From contig NZ_FMYB01000006.1 in assembly GCF_900104155.1 (NCBI RefSeq), positions 13,014-77,013 of the forward strand: a stretch of 64,000 nucleotides of DNA, in the 5' to 3' direction. The notes beneath the pieces were generated by a model. It was not told the DNA's origin. It made no database searches and saw only the letters and a list, made by a program, of their open reading frames with translations. Both the position numbers and the translations under genes were made by a program. Source of the stretch: Butyrivibrio sp. INlla16. GTDB taxonomy: Bacteria; Bacillota; Clostridia; Lachnospirales; Lachnospiraceae. This document shows, one piece after another, positions 7,962-15,573 of this stretch. Each line of letters opens with the position of its first letter. Position 1 is the first letter of the stretch.

Positions 7962-9153
7962 GTGCAATCCGTGATGTTCCTTCGTCCTCTATGTTGGATG
8001 TGACGTTGAATTTCGCCGCGCCTTTCCAGTAGTCCACGGGATATTCCTCGCCGGTTTCTATGGACAGATCGACGCTGTACTCACCCGATATCAGGGAAAG
8101 TCTTGGCATGATAAATTCCACGCTTCCGTCCTTTGTCAGCGTGATTCTGTCAAGGTGCTCGGCTCTGGTTGTAGTGCCGTAGCACAAAACGCCGTCGTTT
8201 CTGTATATTTTAATTCCGAATACCGTGTCTTTGACCTCTTCCTTGACGGTGTAATCCACTTTTATCGTGCAGGGGTCTTCCGCGTCAAATCTTATAGCAG
8301 GCTCCCCGCTTCTGAAGAGTTTTACTCCGCTGATCTGGGCTTCTCCGCTGCCGTATCTTGTTACTTCAAAGACTTTGGGTTCTTCTTTTTCGGGTTCCTT
8401 CTTTTTGTCCTCACCTCTTTTTGCTATGAAGTCGAGGTAAAGCGGGTTGATGTCACTGGGTTTTCCGTCGGCTCTTACTTTTCCGTCATGAATCCAGATG
8501 CATCTGTCGCAGAGCTGCTCAATCTGTCTGGTGGAGTGGGATACAAGGACAATGGTGGTTCCTTTTCCCAGTATCTCTCTGAGGCGGTTGAAGCATTTGA
8601 CCTGAAAAGCGGCATCACCTACAACAAGTATCTCGTCGATAAGGAGAATGTCAGCATCAACATTTATCGCAACTGCGAAGGCAAGTCGCATGTACATTCC
8701 CGAGGAGTAGGTTCTTACGGGGTTGTCGATAAATTCCTCAAGTTCCGAGAAGGCGATGATATCATCAAGTCTCGCCTCTATTTCTTTGTGGGTCAGTCCG
8801 AAAATTGCTGCATTGATAAAGATGTTCTCGCGCCCGGTCATATCGGCATGGAATCCGGCTCCGAGCTCAAGGAGACTCGATACTCTTCCGCGCATGGTGA
8901 TATTGCCTGAGTCGGGATAAAAGATACGGGTCAGCATCTTCAGCGTCGTACTTTTGCCACAGCCGTTGTGTCCCACGAGTGCCACGGCTTCGCCTTTTTT
9001 TACTTTAAAGCTAAGGCCGTCGATTACGTTTCGTATCTCGTAGCTTCGTCTGTTTTTGAAAAGTGATGCTTCCTTTAGGGTGAAGCCCTTGTCATGGTAG
9101 ACGCGGAAGCTCTTTTTTATGTTGTCAACTTCTATGGAATATTCTTCTTGCAT
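7942..9153 (-). CDS. wzt: Polysaccharide ABC exporter ATPase, Wzt-like with C-terminal domain
   Basis: Powers export of a finished lipid-linked polysaccharide across the membrane with the Wzm-like permease. It has 403 aa. Walker A is GHNGCGKST near residue 61, the signature is YSSGMYMRLAFAVA, and Walker B is ILLIDEILVVGD. The LLELGAGF segment is typical of the TagH/Wzt subfamily. The extra 150 or so residues at the C-terminus (about 250-403) match the position of the Wzt carbohydrate-binding domain, which in O9a-type systems recognises the glycan end. The start ATG follows GGAGAAAACAC. It sits 24 bases after the permease gene. Confidence 0.93.
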   Translation of the reverse strand: MQEEYSIEVDNIKKSFRVYHDKGFTLKEASLFKNRRSYEIRNVIDGLSFKVKKGEAVALVGHNGCGKSTTLKMLTRIFYPDSGNITMRGRVSSLLELGAGFHADMTGRENIFINAAIFGLTHKEIEARLDDIIAFSELEEFIDNPVRTYSSGMYMRLAFAVAINVDADILLIDEILVVGDAAFQVKCFNRLREILGKGTTIVLVSHSTRQIEQLCDRCIWIHDGKVRADGKPSDINPLYLDFIAKRGEDKKKEPEKEEPKVFEVTRYGSGEAQISGVKLFRSGEPAIRFDAEDPCTIKVDYTVKEEVKDTVFGIKIYRNDGVLCYGTTTRAEHLDRITLTKDGSVEFIMPRLSLISGEYSVDLSIETGEEYPVDYWKGAAKFNVTSNIEDEGTSRIAHEWKQN

Positions 9154-9177
9154 GTGTTTTCTCCGGGGCCCCTCATA

Positions 9178-9972
9178 TTACAAGTACTCAGCGAACCTTC
9201 GCTTCAGTCTGTTGAATAGGTTCCAGCCAAGGACGAGGAAACCGATCCCCATAAAGGATGCTATCGCGAGGGTGTCGATCTCAGGCGTCTGCTGGTAATA
9301 AAGTATGTCTCTGTAGGCCACAATAACCGAGGTCATGGGATTTAAATAGAAAAGTTTTATCAGTTTTCCCGGAATTATGTCTACCGAGTACATTACGGGT
9401 GTCATGAACTGCCATGCCATTGTTATGATGGTCATCATGTATTTTACGTCGCGCAGGTAGACGCACCAGGCGCTGAAAATGAACACTAAGCCTATGGCAA
9501 GCGAAAGTTCTATCATCATAATAAGCGGCAGATATACGAAGACTGCCGGGTTGGTCAGTCGTCCGGCCACGAGAAGTACGATAAGCACGATAATGAAGCA
9601 CAGGAGCATGTTGATGAACTGGCTTACTACGTACGATATCGGGATTACTTCTCTGGGAAAATAGATTTTCTTTATCATGTCCTCTGTATCCCTCAGGCAC
9701 CCGCTTCCTTCACTCATGCAGGTTCCGAAGAAGATCCATGGGATCAGGGTTACGAACAGGAAGAGTGAATACTGTTCGGTACTTGTTTTCATGATGACGG
9801 AGAATACTATGGTGTAGACTATCAGCTGAAATAAGGGATTTAAGAAGGTCCATAAAAAGCCGAGCGCAGAGCCTTTGTATCTGCCTCGAAGGTTTCTGTG
9901 AACCTGGGTGAAGATCATTTCACGATAGTCATATATTTCCTGTATTCGTTCGGTTGTGGTTTCTAGTTTCAT
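9178..9972 (-). CDS. wzm: Polysaccharide ABC exporter permease, Wzm/TagG-like
   Basis: A 264-aa ABC-2 type permease with six predicted helices. The N-terminal amphipathic segment MIFTQVHRNLRGRYKGS is followed by LGFLWTFLNPLFQL, both typical of the TagG/Wzm/RfbA family. The MTPVMYSVDIIPG segment lies in the usual place before the last helices. It forms the transmembrane half of the exporter with the ATPase encoded next. The presence of Wzm/Wzt and the absence of wzx/wzy point to ABC-dependent assembly. The ribosome site is GAGGA, with a dispersed repeat copy immediately upstream. Confidence 0.93.
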   Translation of the reverse strand: MKLETTTERIQEIYDYREMIFTQVHRNLRGRYKGSALGFLWTFLNPLFQLIVYTIVFSVIMKTSTEQYSLFLFVTLIPWIFFGTCMSEGSGCLRDTEDMIKKIYFPREVIPISYVVSQFINMLLCFIIVLIVLLVAGRLTNPAVFVYLPLIMMIELSLAIGLVFIFSAWCVYLRDVKYMMTIITMAWQFMTPVMYSVDIIPGKLIKLFYLNPMTSVIVAYRDILYYQQTPEIDTLAIASFMGIGFLVLGWNLFNRLKRRFAEYL

Positions 9973-9989
9973 GTAGGTCCTCGTTGTGC

Positions 9990-10036
9990 CCCCTCATCCG
10001 TCGGCTTTGCCGACACCTTCCCCCCAAGGGGAAGGC
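9990..10036 (-). repeat. Dispersed intergenic hairpin repeat, copy R3
   Basis: Short form whose second stem is TCGGC-AAA-GCCGA, different from R1 and R2 in both arms but still fully paired. It lies upstream of wzm. Confidence 0.9.
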
Positions 10037-10061
10037 TAATATCTTGAGGAAGGCATTGGGT

Positions 10062-11192
10062 TTATTTATACACAGTGACGCCTTCGAGCTGCTTGGTCTT
10101 GAAGATGGCGTATTGTTCGTCGACGAATCTCTTTAAGCGGTCGCGGAAGATGCTCTCATCGAATTCCATGGCGTGGGCACGCAGTTTTTCCTTATCAAAG
10201 GTGAGTTTCTCAAAGCGGTGGATTGCTTCCAGAAGGGATTCCGGAGTGGGTTCGTCGAAAAATACTCCGGTCTCGTTCTCTATAACGGTCTCGAGGATGC
10301 CGCCTTTTCCAAGGGCAATGACAGGTCTGCCGCTTGCCTGTGCCTCCAGCGGTGTGATTCCGAAATCCTCAACTCCGGGGAATATCAGCGCTTTGCATTT
10401 TGCATAGTACTCCCTTAGTTCTTCGTCCTGAACGAAGCCTAGGAATTTAACGGTAGGTCCGGCCATCTGTTCAAGCTTTTCACGCATGGGGCCTGTTCCT
10501 ATGACGTAGAGGGGCAGATTTTCCTTGGTGCAAGCCTTGACTGCAAGCTCGATGCCCTTGTATTCCTGAAGTCTGGAGACGCAAAGGTAGTATCCGCCGT
10601 CCTCCTCAGATGTATGGAACATGCGCATGCGAACCGGGCAGTGAAGGACATAGGCATCTCTTCTGTAGTGCTTGTGAATTCGTCTTGCGACATTTACCGA
10701 ATTACCCACAAAGACATCCACACGTGCTGCCGTTGCATAATCCCACACACGCATGAATGTCATGAAGTAAGATATCATCTTGTTTTTAAATGCGCCCTTG
10801 CCGATAAGCGGGCCGATGTAGTTATATCTCTGTTCCCAGGCGTATCGCATGGGCGTATTGCAATAACAGATATGCAGGGTGTCGGGTCCTGTGATTACGC
10901 TTTTTCCCACACTTGTGCTGCTGCTGATTACAACGTCGTACCCGTTGAGATTGATGCTCTCCATTGCGGTGGGCATGAACGGGAAAAGTCGTCTGTGATT
11001 GAGCATTTTTTTCTCAGTCTTCTGAAGGTGTGTGGTGCGGATATCCGCGGTGCGAAGGGCTCCCGCCATGTTCATCCTGTTGCACATGGATGTGTAGATC
11101 GGTGCATCCGGGAACACTTCGTGCATGTTTATTATTACGTTTTCTGCGCCTCCCATGAAGGGAAGCCAGTCATGTACTATTGCTACTCTCAT
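10062..11192 (-). CDS. Glycosyltransferase family 4 (mannosyl/rhamnosyl type)
   Basis: A 376-aa GT-B enzyme. It begins MRVAIVHDWLPFMGGAENVI, the common opening of GDP-mannose or GDP-rhamnose using GT4 proteins of O-antigen loci. The middle holds CYCNTPMRYAWEQRYNYIG, a motif of that subgroup. The C-terminal half has LCVSRLQEYKGIELAV and the E-x7-E motif in FPGVEDFGITPLEAQASG. The start at 11192 follows GATGAGGG and lies shortly after the rmd stop; a longer reading to 11210 has no better site. Transfer of GDP-rhamnose or GDP-mannose fits the neighbours but is inference. Confidence 0.9.
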   Translation of the reverse strand: MRVAIVHDWLPFMGGAENVIINMHEVFPDAPIYTSMCNRMNMAGALRTADIRTTHLQKTEKKMLNHRRLFPFMPTAMESINLNGYDVVISSSTSVGKSVITGPDTLHICYCNTPMRYAWEQRYNYIGPLIGKGAFKNKMISYFMTFMRVWDYATAARVDVFVGNSVNVARRIHKHYRRDAYVLHCPVRMRMFHTSEEDGGYYLCVSRLQEYKGIELAVKACTKENLPLYVIGTGPMREKLEQMAGPTVKFLGFVQDEELREYYAKCKALIFPGVEDFGITPLEAQASGRPVIALGKGGILETVIENETGVFFDEPTPESLLEAIHRFEKLTFDKEKLRAHAMEFDESIFRDRLKRFVDEQYAIFKTKQLEGVTVYK

Positions 11193-11210
11193 TAAGCCCT
11201 CATCTTTCAA

Positions 11211-12140
11211 TTACGCGTGATTCATATAATAATCGTATACCTCTTTGGCCGTATCGAATATGTTGTACTCAGGCTCCCAGCCGAGGTCTTTTGTAATCTT
11301 GCTGTGATCGCAGCAAATTACCGGGTTTTCGCCTTTTCTAAGAAGTTTAGGCTCAGTTTCCACGGTGATGGGCTGGCTGGAAAGACCTATGATGTAATCG
11401 AGAAGGTCTTTGAGGGAGACGGATTGTCCGCTTCCAACGTTGTATACCTCATTGTATTTTTCACTCTCAATGATGAGTCTGTACGCACGAACGATGTCCT
11501 TGACGTTGCTGAAGTCGCGGCTCACGTTGAGGTTGCCGACTCTCATCACGCCGGGCTTGCCGCTTTTCGAGATGTCCGCTACCTGTTTGCACCAGGAGGG
11601 TATTACGAAGCTGTCCGTCTGTCCGAGTCCTGTGTGGTTGAAGGCTCTTACGTGAAAAACTTTCATATCGTAGTGTTCGCGGTAAAGAGTCGCGAACTGT
11701 TCGAGCATTATCTTGGAAATTCCATAGGGATTCCTTGCCTGGAGCCTTGTTTCTTCATTAATTGCTCCGTAGGTGATGTCGTATTCTTCACTGGATCCGA
11801 CAAGAAGCACTTTGATATCAAGGTCGAGGTCCTTTACAGCTTCGAGTATATTCAGTGATCCGCAGACATTGACGTCTACTGTTGTGCGGGGTATTTTCCA
11901 GGAAATACCTACGTTGCTGACTGCAGCGAGGTTCACTATATGGGTGGGTCTTACCAGAGCGATTATAGATTTCACACTGTCGGTGTCGTTGAGGTCACAG
12001 ACAAAAGTGCCGTCAACATCAGGGATAGCATGGACGCTCATTCTATCACTACCATAGACATCATATCCATGGTTTTTAAATTCTGTCGCAAGATGGCTCC
12101 CAACAAAGCCACCCACGCCAAAGATCAGAACTTTTTTCAT
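11211..12140 (-). CDS. rmd: GDP-6-deoxy-D-mannose reductase (GDP-4-keto-6-deoxymannose reductase)
   Basis: A 309-aa short-chain dehydrogenase that reduces the Gmd product to GDP-D-rhamnose. The Rossmann motif is GVGGFVGSHLA at residues 8-18. The catalytic region is VGSSEEYD with the Tyr-Lys pair in NPYGISK. Family features HVRAFNHTGLGQ and FVIPSWCKQVADI, typical of RMD and GDP-sugar reductases, are visible. Together with gmd it completes GDP-D-rhamnose synthesis. A GDP-L-fucose synthase would be the alternative, but the GSSEEYD/FNHTGxGQ pattern favours RMD. The start lies before the first GT4 and after a 146-base gap that probably carries a promoter. Confidence 0.88.
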   Translation of the reverse strand: MKKVLIFGVGGFVGSHLATEFKNHGYDVYGSDRMSVHAIPDVDGTFVCDLNDTDSVKSIIALVRPTHIVNLAAVSNVGISWKIPRTTVDVNVCGSLNILEAVKDLDLDIKVLLVGSSEEYDITYGAINEETRLQARNPYGISKIMLEQFATLYREHYDMKVFHVRAFNHTGLGQTDSFVIPSWCKQVADISKSGKPGVMRVGNLNVSRDFSNVKDIVRAYRLIIESEKYNEVYNVGSGQSVSLKDLLDYIIGLSSQPITVETEPKLLRKGENPVICCDHSKITKDLGWEPEYNIFDTAKEVYDYYMNHA

Positions 12141-12286
12141 ACCATTTATTCCTCATTCCAATAATTTATATCTAAATATTAAATCTGGCCTTATATTGTC
12201 AGATAATTGTATATAATAGCGCATTTTAGGCTGTTTGAAAAGGTCACGGCAAGCGGAAGGCTGATTCTGTCTCTAAATATGCGGCT

Positions 12287-13744
12287 CTATCTAATGAAAT
12301 CCATGATGTTTCTTGCAGATTTTTCCCAGGTGTAGTTCTCTTTATAGAAGTTTTGGATTTCGGGCGTAATGATGGGTTCCTTCGTTCCATCCAGTTTTTC
12401 AATATCGAATGTGTCTGCGTTTCGGGGATCAAAGAAGTAGCAGCCCACAGGATATATCTCCCTGAGTACAGGTATGTCCGCCAGCGCTATGTGCTTCACG
12501 CCTGAGAGTATCGCTTCCATTGGCGGTATACCAAAGCCTTCATATAATGATGGGAATATAAAGGCGTAAGCGTTGTTGTAGAGGGTGCGGAGTTCTTCGT
12601 TCAGGACATAGCCTGTAAGAACGAGGTTTGAAGGATTGTCTGCAGGGTCTTTGTTAGTGCTGTCCGATAAGTCTCCCATTTTGTTATGTGCGTTTTCGGG
12701 GCTCTCAGTCCTGGAAATATCTCCTGCCGCGCTGAAAGAGCGGGTGGCACTGCCCCCGGCAACGATGAACTTTCTGTCTGGATATTTTTGTGCAAGCTTT
12801 TTGATGTATATTTGGTTCTTATGAAGATTCTTACTTCCGACGCTTAGGTAATAGCGCTCTCCCGGAGCGATGTTCCATCTCGAAAGTATGTCTTCGTCTT
12901 TGTTTTGGTCTGGTTTGAGGGTTCCTTTTTGCGAATCCTGTGATGTTTCCTGTTTTTCCAGGATCTGTTCTGCTGAGTTTCCTACAATCGCAAATTTGTC
13001 CTCATCAAGCTCATAGTACTTTATCAGTTCGTCCCTGCTGAATTCAGAGATGGTTATGATTCCTTTGCATCTGTAGAGCGTTATGAGGTAACCGCAGCGA
13101 TACATGAAGCGGAAAGCTTTGCCGTAGGACTCAGGGTATCTTATAAATGAGATGTCGTGCGCCACGACGTAATCCGGCTTTACAGCCGGCGCTATTGCTG
13201 CAAGGGTAAGGATTGTGCCCCTCTTTTTGAAGGCGAAAATGGGCAGGTGGAACTGCGTCCACTTATTTCCATTTCCTTTTCCTATGCGTACCATCTCGAT
13301 GTTTTTAAGTTCAGGCTGTGTTTGGAGTTCTCCGTAGGGGAGGGCAAGTATGGCCTCTCCGGGTTCTAGCATTTCATCAAGCTTTTTGATTATTTCTATG
13401 CCATAGCGCTGAACACCGGTCACATGCTGGGCAAATATTCTTCCGTTAATGATGAGCGGGTGCTCTTTGCTAAATCCGGGGTGGGGGCTTTTCCTTATTG
13501 CGTTTTTGTGTTTTTTTGCAAGATTTTTTCCTAAAAAGAAGCAGGCGTAGATGGCGAAGTATATTGCGAGCACTCTGATAAAGCCTGCTGCCGGAATCAG
13601 CATACCAATCAAAGCTGCCAACGTTACAGGCCAGAATCTTATGACAAACTCGCGAAGATGCAGACTGATGCGGGGTGAGCGCGAGTTGGTTTGTGTGGAG
13701 TTGGATTTTGAGGTTGGTATTTCCGGTTTTTTAGTCATAATCAT
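12287..13744 (-). CDS. Glycosyltransferase family 4 with N-terminal membrane segment and polar insertions
   Basis: A 485-aa protein. Residues about 33-72 hold a hydrophobic hairpin (VTLAALIGMLIPAAGFI, then AIYFAIYACFFLG), so it is probably membrane-tethered. The GT4 part starts at INGRIFAQHVTGVQRYG. It has YYLSVGSKNLHKNQ, FIVAGG and the E-x7-E signature FPSLYEGFGIPPMEA. Two Asp/Asn/Ser/Lys-rich stretches interrupt the fold, near residues 262-285 and 327-357; family members usually have only short loops there. It is the first gene of the polysaccharide cluster in transcription order. Its likely role is initiation or early chain growth; donor unknown. Confidence 0.85.
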   Translation of the reverse strand: MIMTKKPEIPTSKSNSTQTNSRSPRISLHLREFVIRFWPVTLAALIGMLIPAAGFIRVLAIYFAIYACFFLGKNLAKKHKNAIRKSPHPGFSKEHPLIINGRIFAQHVTGVQRYGIEIIKKLDEMLEPGEAILALPYGELQTQPELKNIEMVRIGKGNGNKWTQFHLPIFAFKKRGTILTLAAIAPAVKPDYVVAHDISFIRYPESYGKAFRFMYRCGYLITLYRCKGIITISEFSRDELIKYYELDEDKFAIVGNSAEQILEKQETSQDSQKGTLKPDQNKDEDILSRWNIAPGERYYLSVGSKNLHKNQIYIKKLAQKYPDRKFIVAGGSATRSFSAAGDISRTESPENAHNKMGDLSDSTNKDPADNPSNLVLTGYVLNEELRTLYNNAYAFIFPSLYEGFGIPPMEAILSGVKHIALADIPVLREIYPVGCYFFDPRNADTFDIEKLDGTKEPIITPEIQNFYKENYTWEKSARNIMDFIR

Positions 13745-14246
13745 TCTCTTTAGGTTTATTTTTTCTATATCATATAATAACTGAAAATTGGCGCTTTAGC
13801 ATACTTTTCAGCTAGTCTTATCATTTTTACAGTTGTACTGGCATTGTGCACTAATAGCGGTTCTATTGCCCTTGTATTTGTCATCATAACAAGCGACATT
13901 GATCGCATTATTGACACAGAATATGATTTTGTGTTATTGTATCTTTCGTTCGTTGGAACAAATCATTTTGTAAGTCAGTTCGGCTTACATTTATCCAATT
14001 TGAAACAACAATTTAACTGAAGTTTCAATCAATATATCCATTCCTGCAATAACTATATAACACTACATGCTGCTGTTTTGCGCTGTTTTTGCGCCTTACT
14101 TGCGCTTTTTATACCCTTTTTGCACTTAAGCGGCGTACAACAGGACGTACGGCCGTATGTGAAAAAGGTAACGAGTCCGGCAGTTACAAGACAGATCTGC
14201 TATCAGAGATATCTGTCGCAGATTTTGAGGAAAGGAAGGAACAAAC
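13745..14246. other. Non-coding stretch between the polysaccharide cluster and the nuclease-fold gene
   Basis: About 500 bases with no supported gene, lying between divergent genes. It should hold promoters for both. I see a short dyad (GTAAG, then CTTAC near 13970-13990) and the TTGCGC series listed separately. A 62-codon ORF at 14089-14277 has no ribosome site and overlaps the real start of the next gene. Confidence 0.7.
14078..14105 (+). promoter_or_regulatory. Three TTGCGC boxes at exact 11-bp spacing
   Basis: TTGCGC occurs at 14078, 14089 and 14100, with a related TTGCAC at 14120. Spacing of one helical turn suggests cooperative protein binding on one DNA face. The boxes lie about 140 bases upstream of the start at 14247. 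Confidence 0.5.
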
Positions 14247-15047
14247 ATGTCTGAAATTAGTATTAGTAAAGAATTAGTTAAGAGGGAGAATGAGTTAAAT
14301 AAGGTTCTTAAAGATTGCGAGAACAAGCTTAAGAAAGCACCTTCGGGGAAGTTAAAGATAATAAACCACAAAGGCAAAACATCATATTATTTAAGGAAAG
14401 ATGGCTACGATAAAGCCGGAAAATATGTTAAGAAAAATGAATTTGATAAGGCCAGGCGAATAGCTCAGAGAGATTATGAGATTGATGTAAAAAATGCAGT
14501 GAACAAGGAGTTATCTGCCATAAGCAGCTTCAAAAAGAAGATGCCACCTAAAACATACGAGCATGCCTATGAAGATCTGATTTCAGCAAGAAAAGTTCTG
14601 ATTACACCACACTTTCTTCCTGATGAAGAATTTGTGAAATCCTGGCTCGAAGAGCCTTATGAAGTTTATGCAAGAAAAGATGAAAAAGCTCAGCATTTTA
14701 CTGATTCCGGAGAACAAGTGCGCTCAAAATCGGAGGTTATGATTGCCAACGCTCTCAGAAAAACCGGCATCGCATATAAGTATGAATGTCCATTATTTCT
14801 TGGGAATACCAAGGTTCATCCTGACTTTACTATTCTCAAGATGCCTTCTCGAAAGGTTGTGTATTGGGAACATCTGGGAAGATTGGATGATCCTGAATAT
14901 TTGGATAAAAATCTTATGCACAAGCTGGATGAGTATGAAGAGAATGGAATCTTTCTTGGTGATGGGCTGATTATTACCCGCGAGACTTCTGAGATACCAT
15001 TAAATATTAAGAAGGTTATGGCAGTTATAGAGCATTATCTTATGTAA
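14247..15047 (+). CDS. PD-(D/E)XK-like nuclease-fold protein, uncharacterised
   Basis: A 266-aa protein, not assigned to a named family by me. Residues 1-110 are highly charged and helical (Lys/Glu-rich, probable coiled coil). The C-terminal half has the layout of a PD-(D/E)XK nuclease: Glu in RSKSEVMIANAL near 157, then YKYECPLFLG, Asp in VHPDFTIL near 190, and Glu in VVYWEHLGRLDDPEY near 205. The canonical ExK lysine is not obvious; the pattern is WEHLG. No signal peptide or membrane helix. The ATG follows AGGAAAGGAAGG. The gene is AT-richer than its neighbours, on the opposite strand from the polysaccharide cluster, and flanked by 400-500 base non-coding stretches, which suggests acquisition by transfer. 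A defence or DNA-processing role is possible but unproven. Confidence 0.8.
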   Translation: MSEISISKELVKRENELNKVLKDCENKLKKAPSGKLKIINHKGKTSYYLRKDGYDKAGKYVKKNEFDKARRIAQRDYEIDVKNAVNKELSAISSFKKKMPPKTYEHAYEDLISARKVLITPHFLPDEEFVKSWLEEPYEVYARKDEKAQHFTDSGEQVRSKSEVMIANALRKTGIAYKYECPLFLGNTKVHPDFTILKMPSRKVVYWEHLGRLDDPEYLDKNLMHKLDEYEENGIFLGDGLIITRETSEIPLNIKKVMAVIEHYLM

Positions 15048-15573
15048 GTTGGTTACGTGCTGCAATTATGTGTTGTTGCTCTTTAATGTTGTATGATAAC
15101 TCTTTTTAAGATGTATAGTTGGTCTCTGAGTGCAAGTCTACTTTGGGATTCTATGTCTTGTAGACTTATCGTTTTGCCAAATTAGTTTTAGCGACCAAGT
15201 CTAAAGCGGGATTCATGCTCTATTTGACTTATCGTTTTTAGCCTACTTCGTCCAAAACGAAAGTCTATTAATAATTTCTTCGCGAGTTGACTTAAGACTA
15301 GCCGTGTAGTAGCTCCCGCGTGCAAGTCAAAAATGAAAATATTACCCTGATTGACTTACTCCTACCCGCATAGCTCCTCCCACTCGACAAAAATTAATCA
15401 GAGAGGAGGTTGTTATTAACGATTTCACGCTTATTTTATTCTTATTTAATGATTTGAATCCTCATAACGCGCTATAATAAATGTATATAGCAACCACTAT
15501 GCGCAAGAGGCAAACCCTCTTGTGTGAGTTAGATTATTCAGGTAATCACTTTACCTTATGGGGAGGCGAAGAA
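15048..15573. other. Non-coding stretch with tandem array and chemoreceptor leader
   Basis: About 525 bases without a supported gene. It contains the four-unit array (15134-15358), a TATAAT at 15473-15478, and a small hairpin CAAGAGG/CCTCTTG just upstream of the chemoreceptor ribosome site. An ORF extending the chemoreceptor to 15481 reads through this leader and is not credible as coding. Confidence 0.6.
15134..15358 (+). repeat. Four tandem 63-64 bp units with inverted AAGTC/GACTT ends
   Basis: Units start at 15134, 15197, 15261 and 15324 (spacing 63, 64, 63). Each begins AAGTC and 34-35 bases later ends GACTTA, giving an inverted pair around 18-20 variable bases. The third unit is one base shorter. 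The stem in unit 1 is AAGTCTAC/GTAGACTT (8 bp). The first two units also share GGGATTC in the loop and TTATCGTTTT after the right arm. About 28 variable bases separate units. No cas genes are near and unit identity is too low for a CRISPR array. Confidence 0.8.

Noticed and set aside
14089-14277. Small plus-strand ORF upstream of the nuclease-fold gene
   Set aside because: No ribosome site, overlaps the better supported start at 14247, and contains the TTGCGC boxes.
15134-15358. CRISPR array
   Set aside because: The spacing is CRISPR-like, but only short arms are conserved, the repeats are not near-identical, and there are no cas genes in the window.
15485-15573. Cyclic-di-GMP riboswitch before the chemoreceptor
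   Set aside because: A GGCAAACC string is present, but the second conserved half (GGGACGCAAAGCC type) and the tetraloop receptor are missing.
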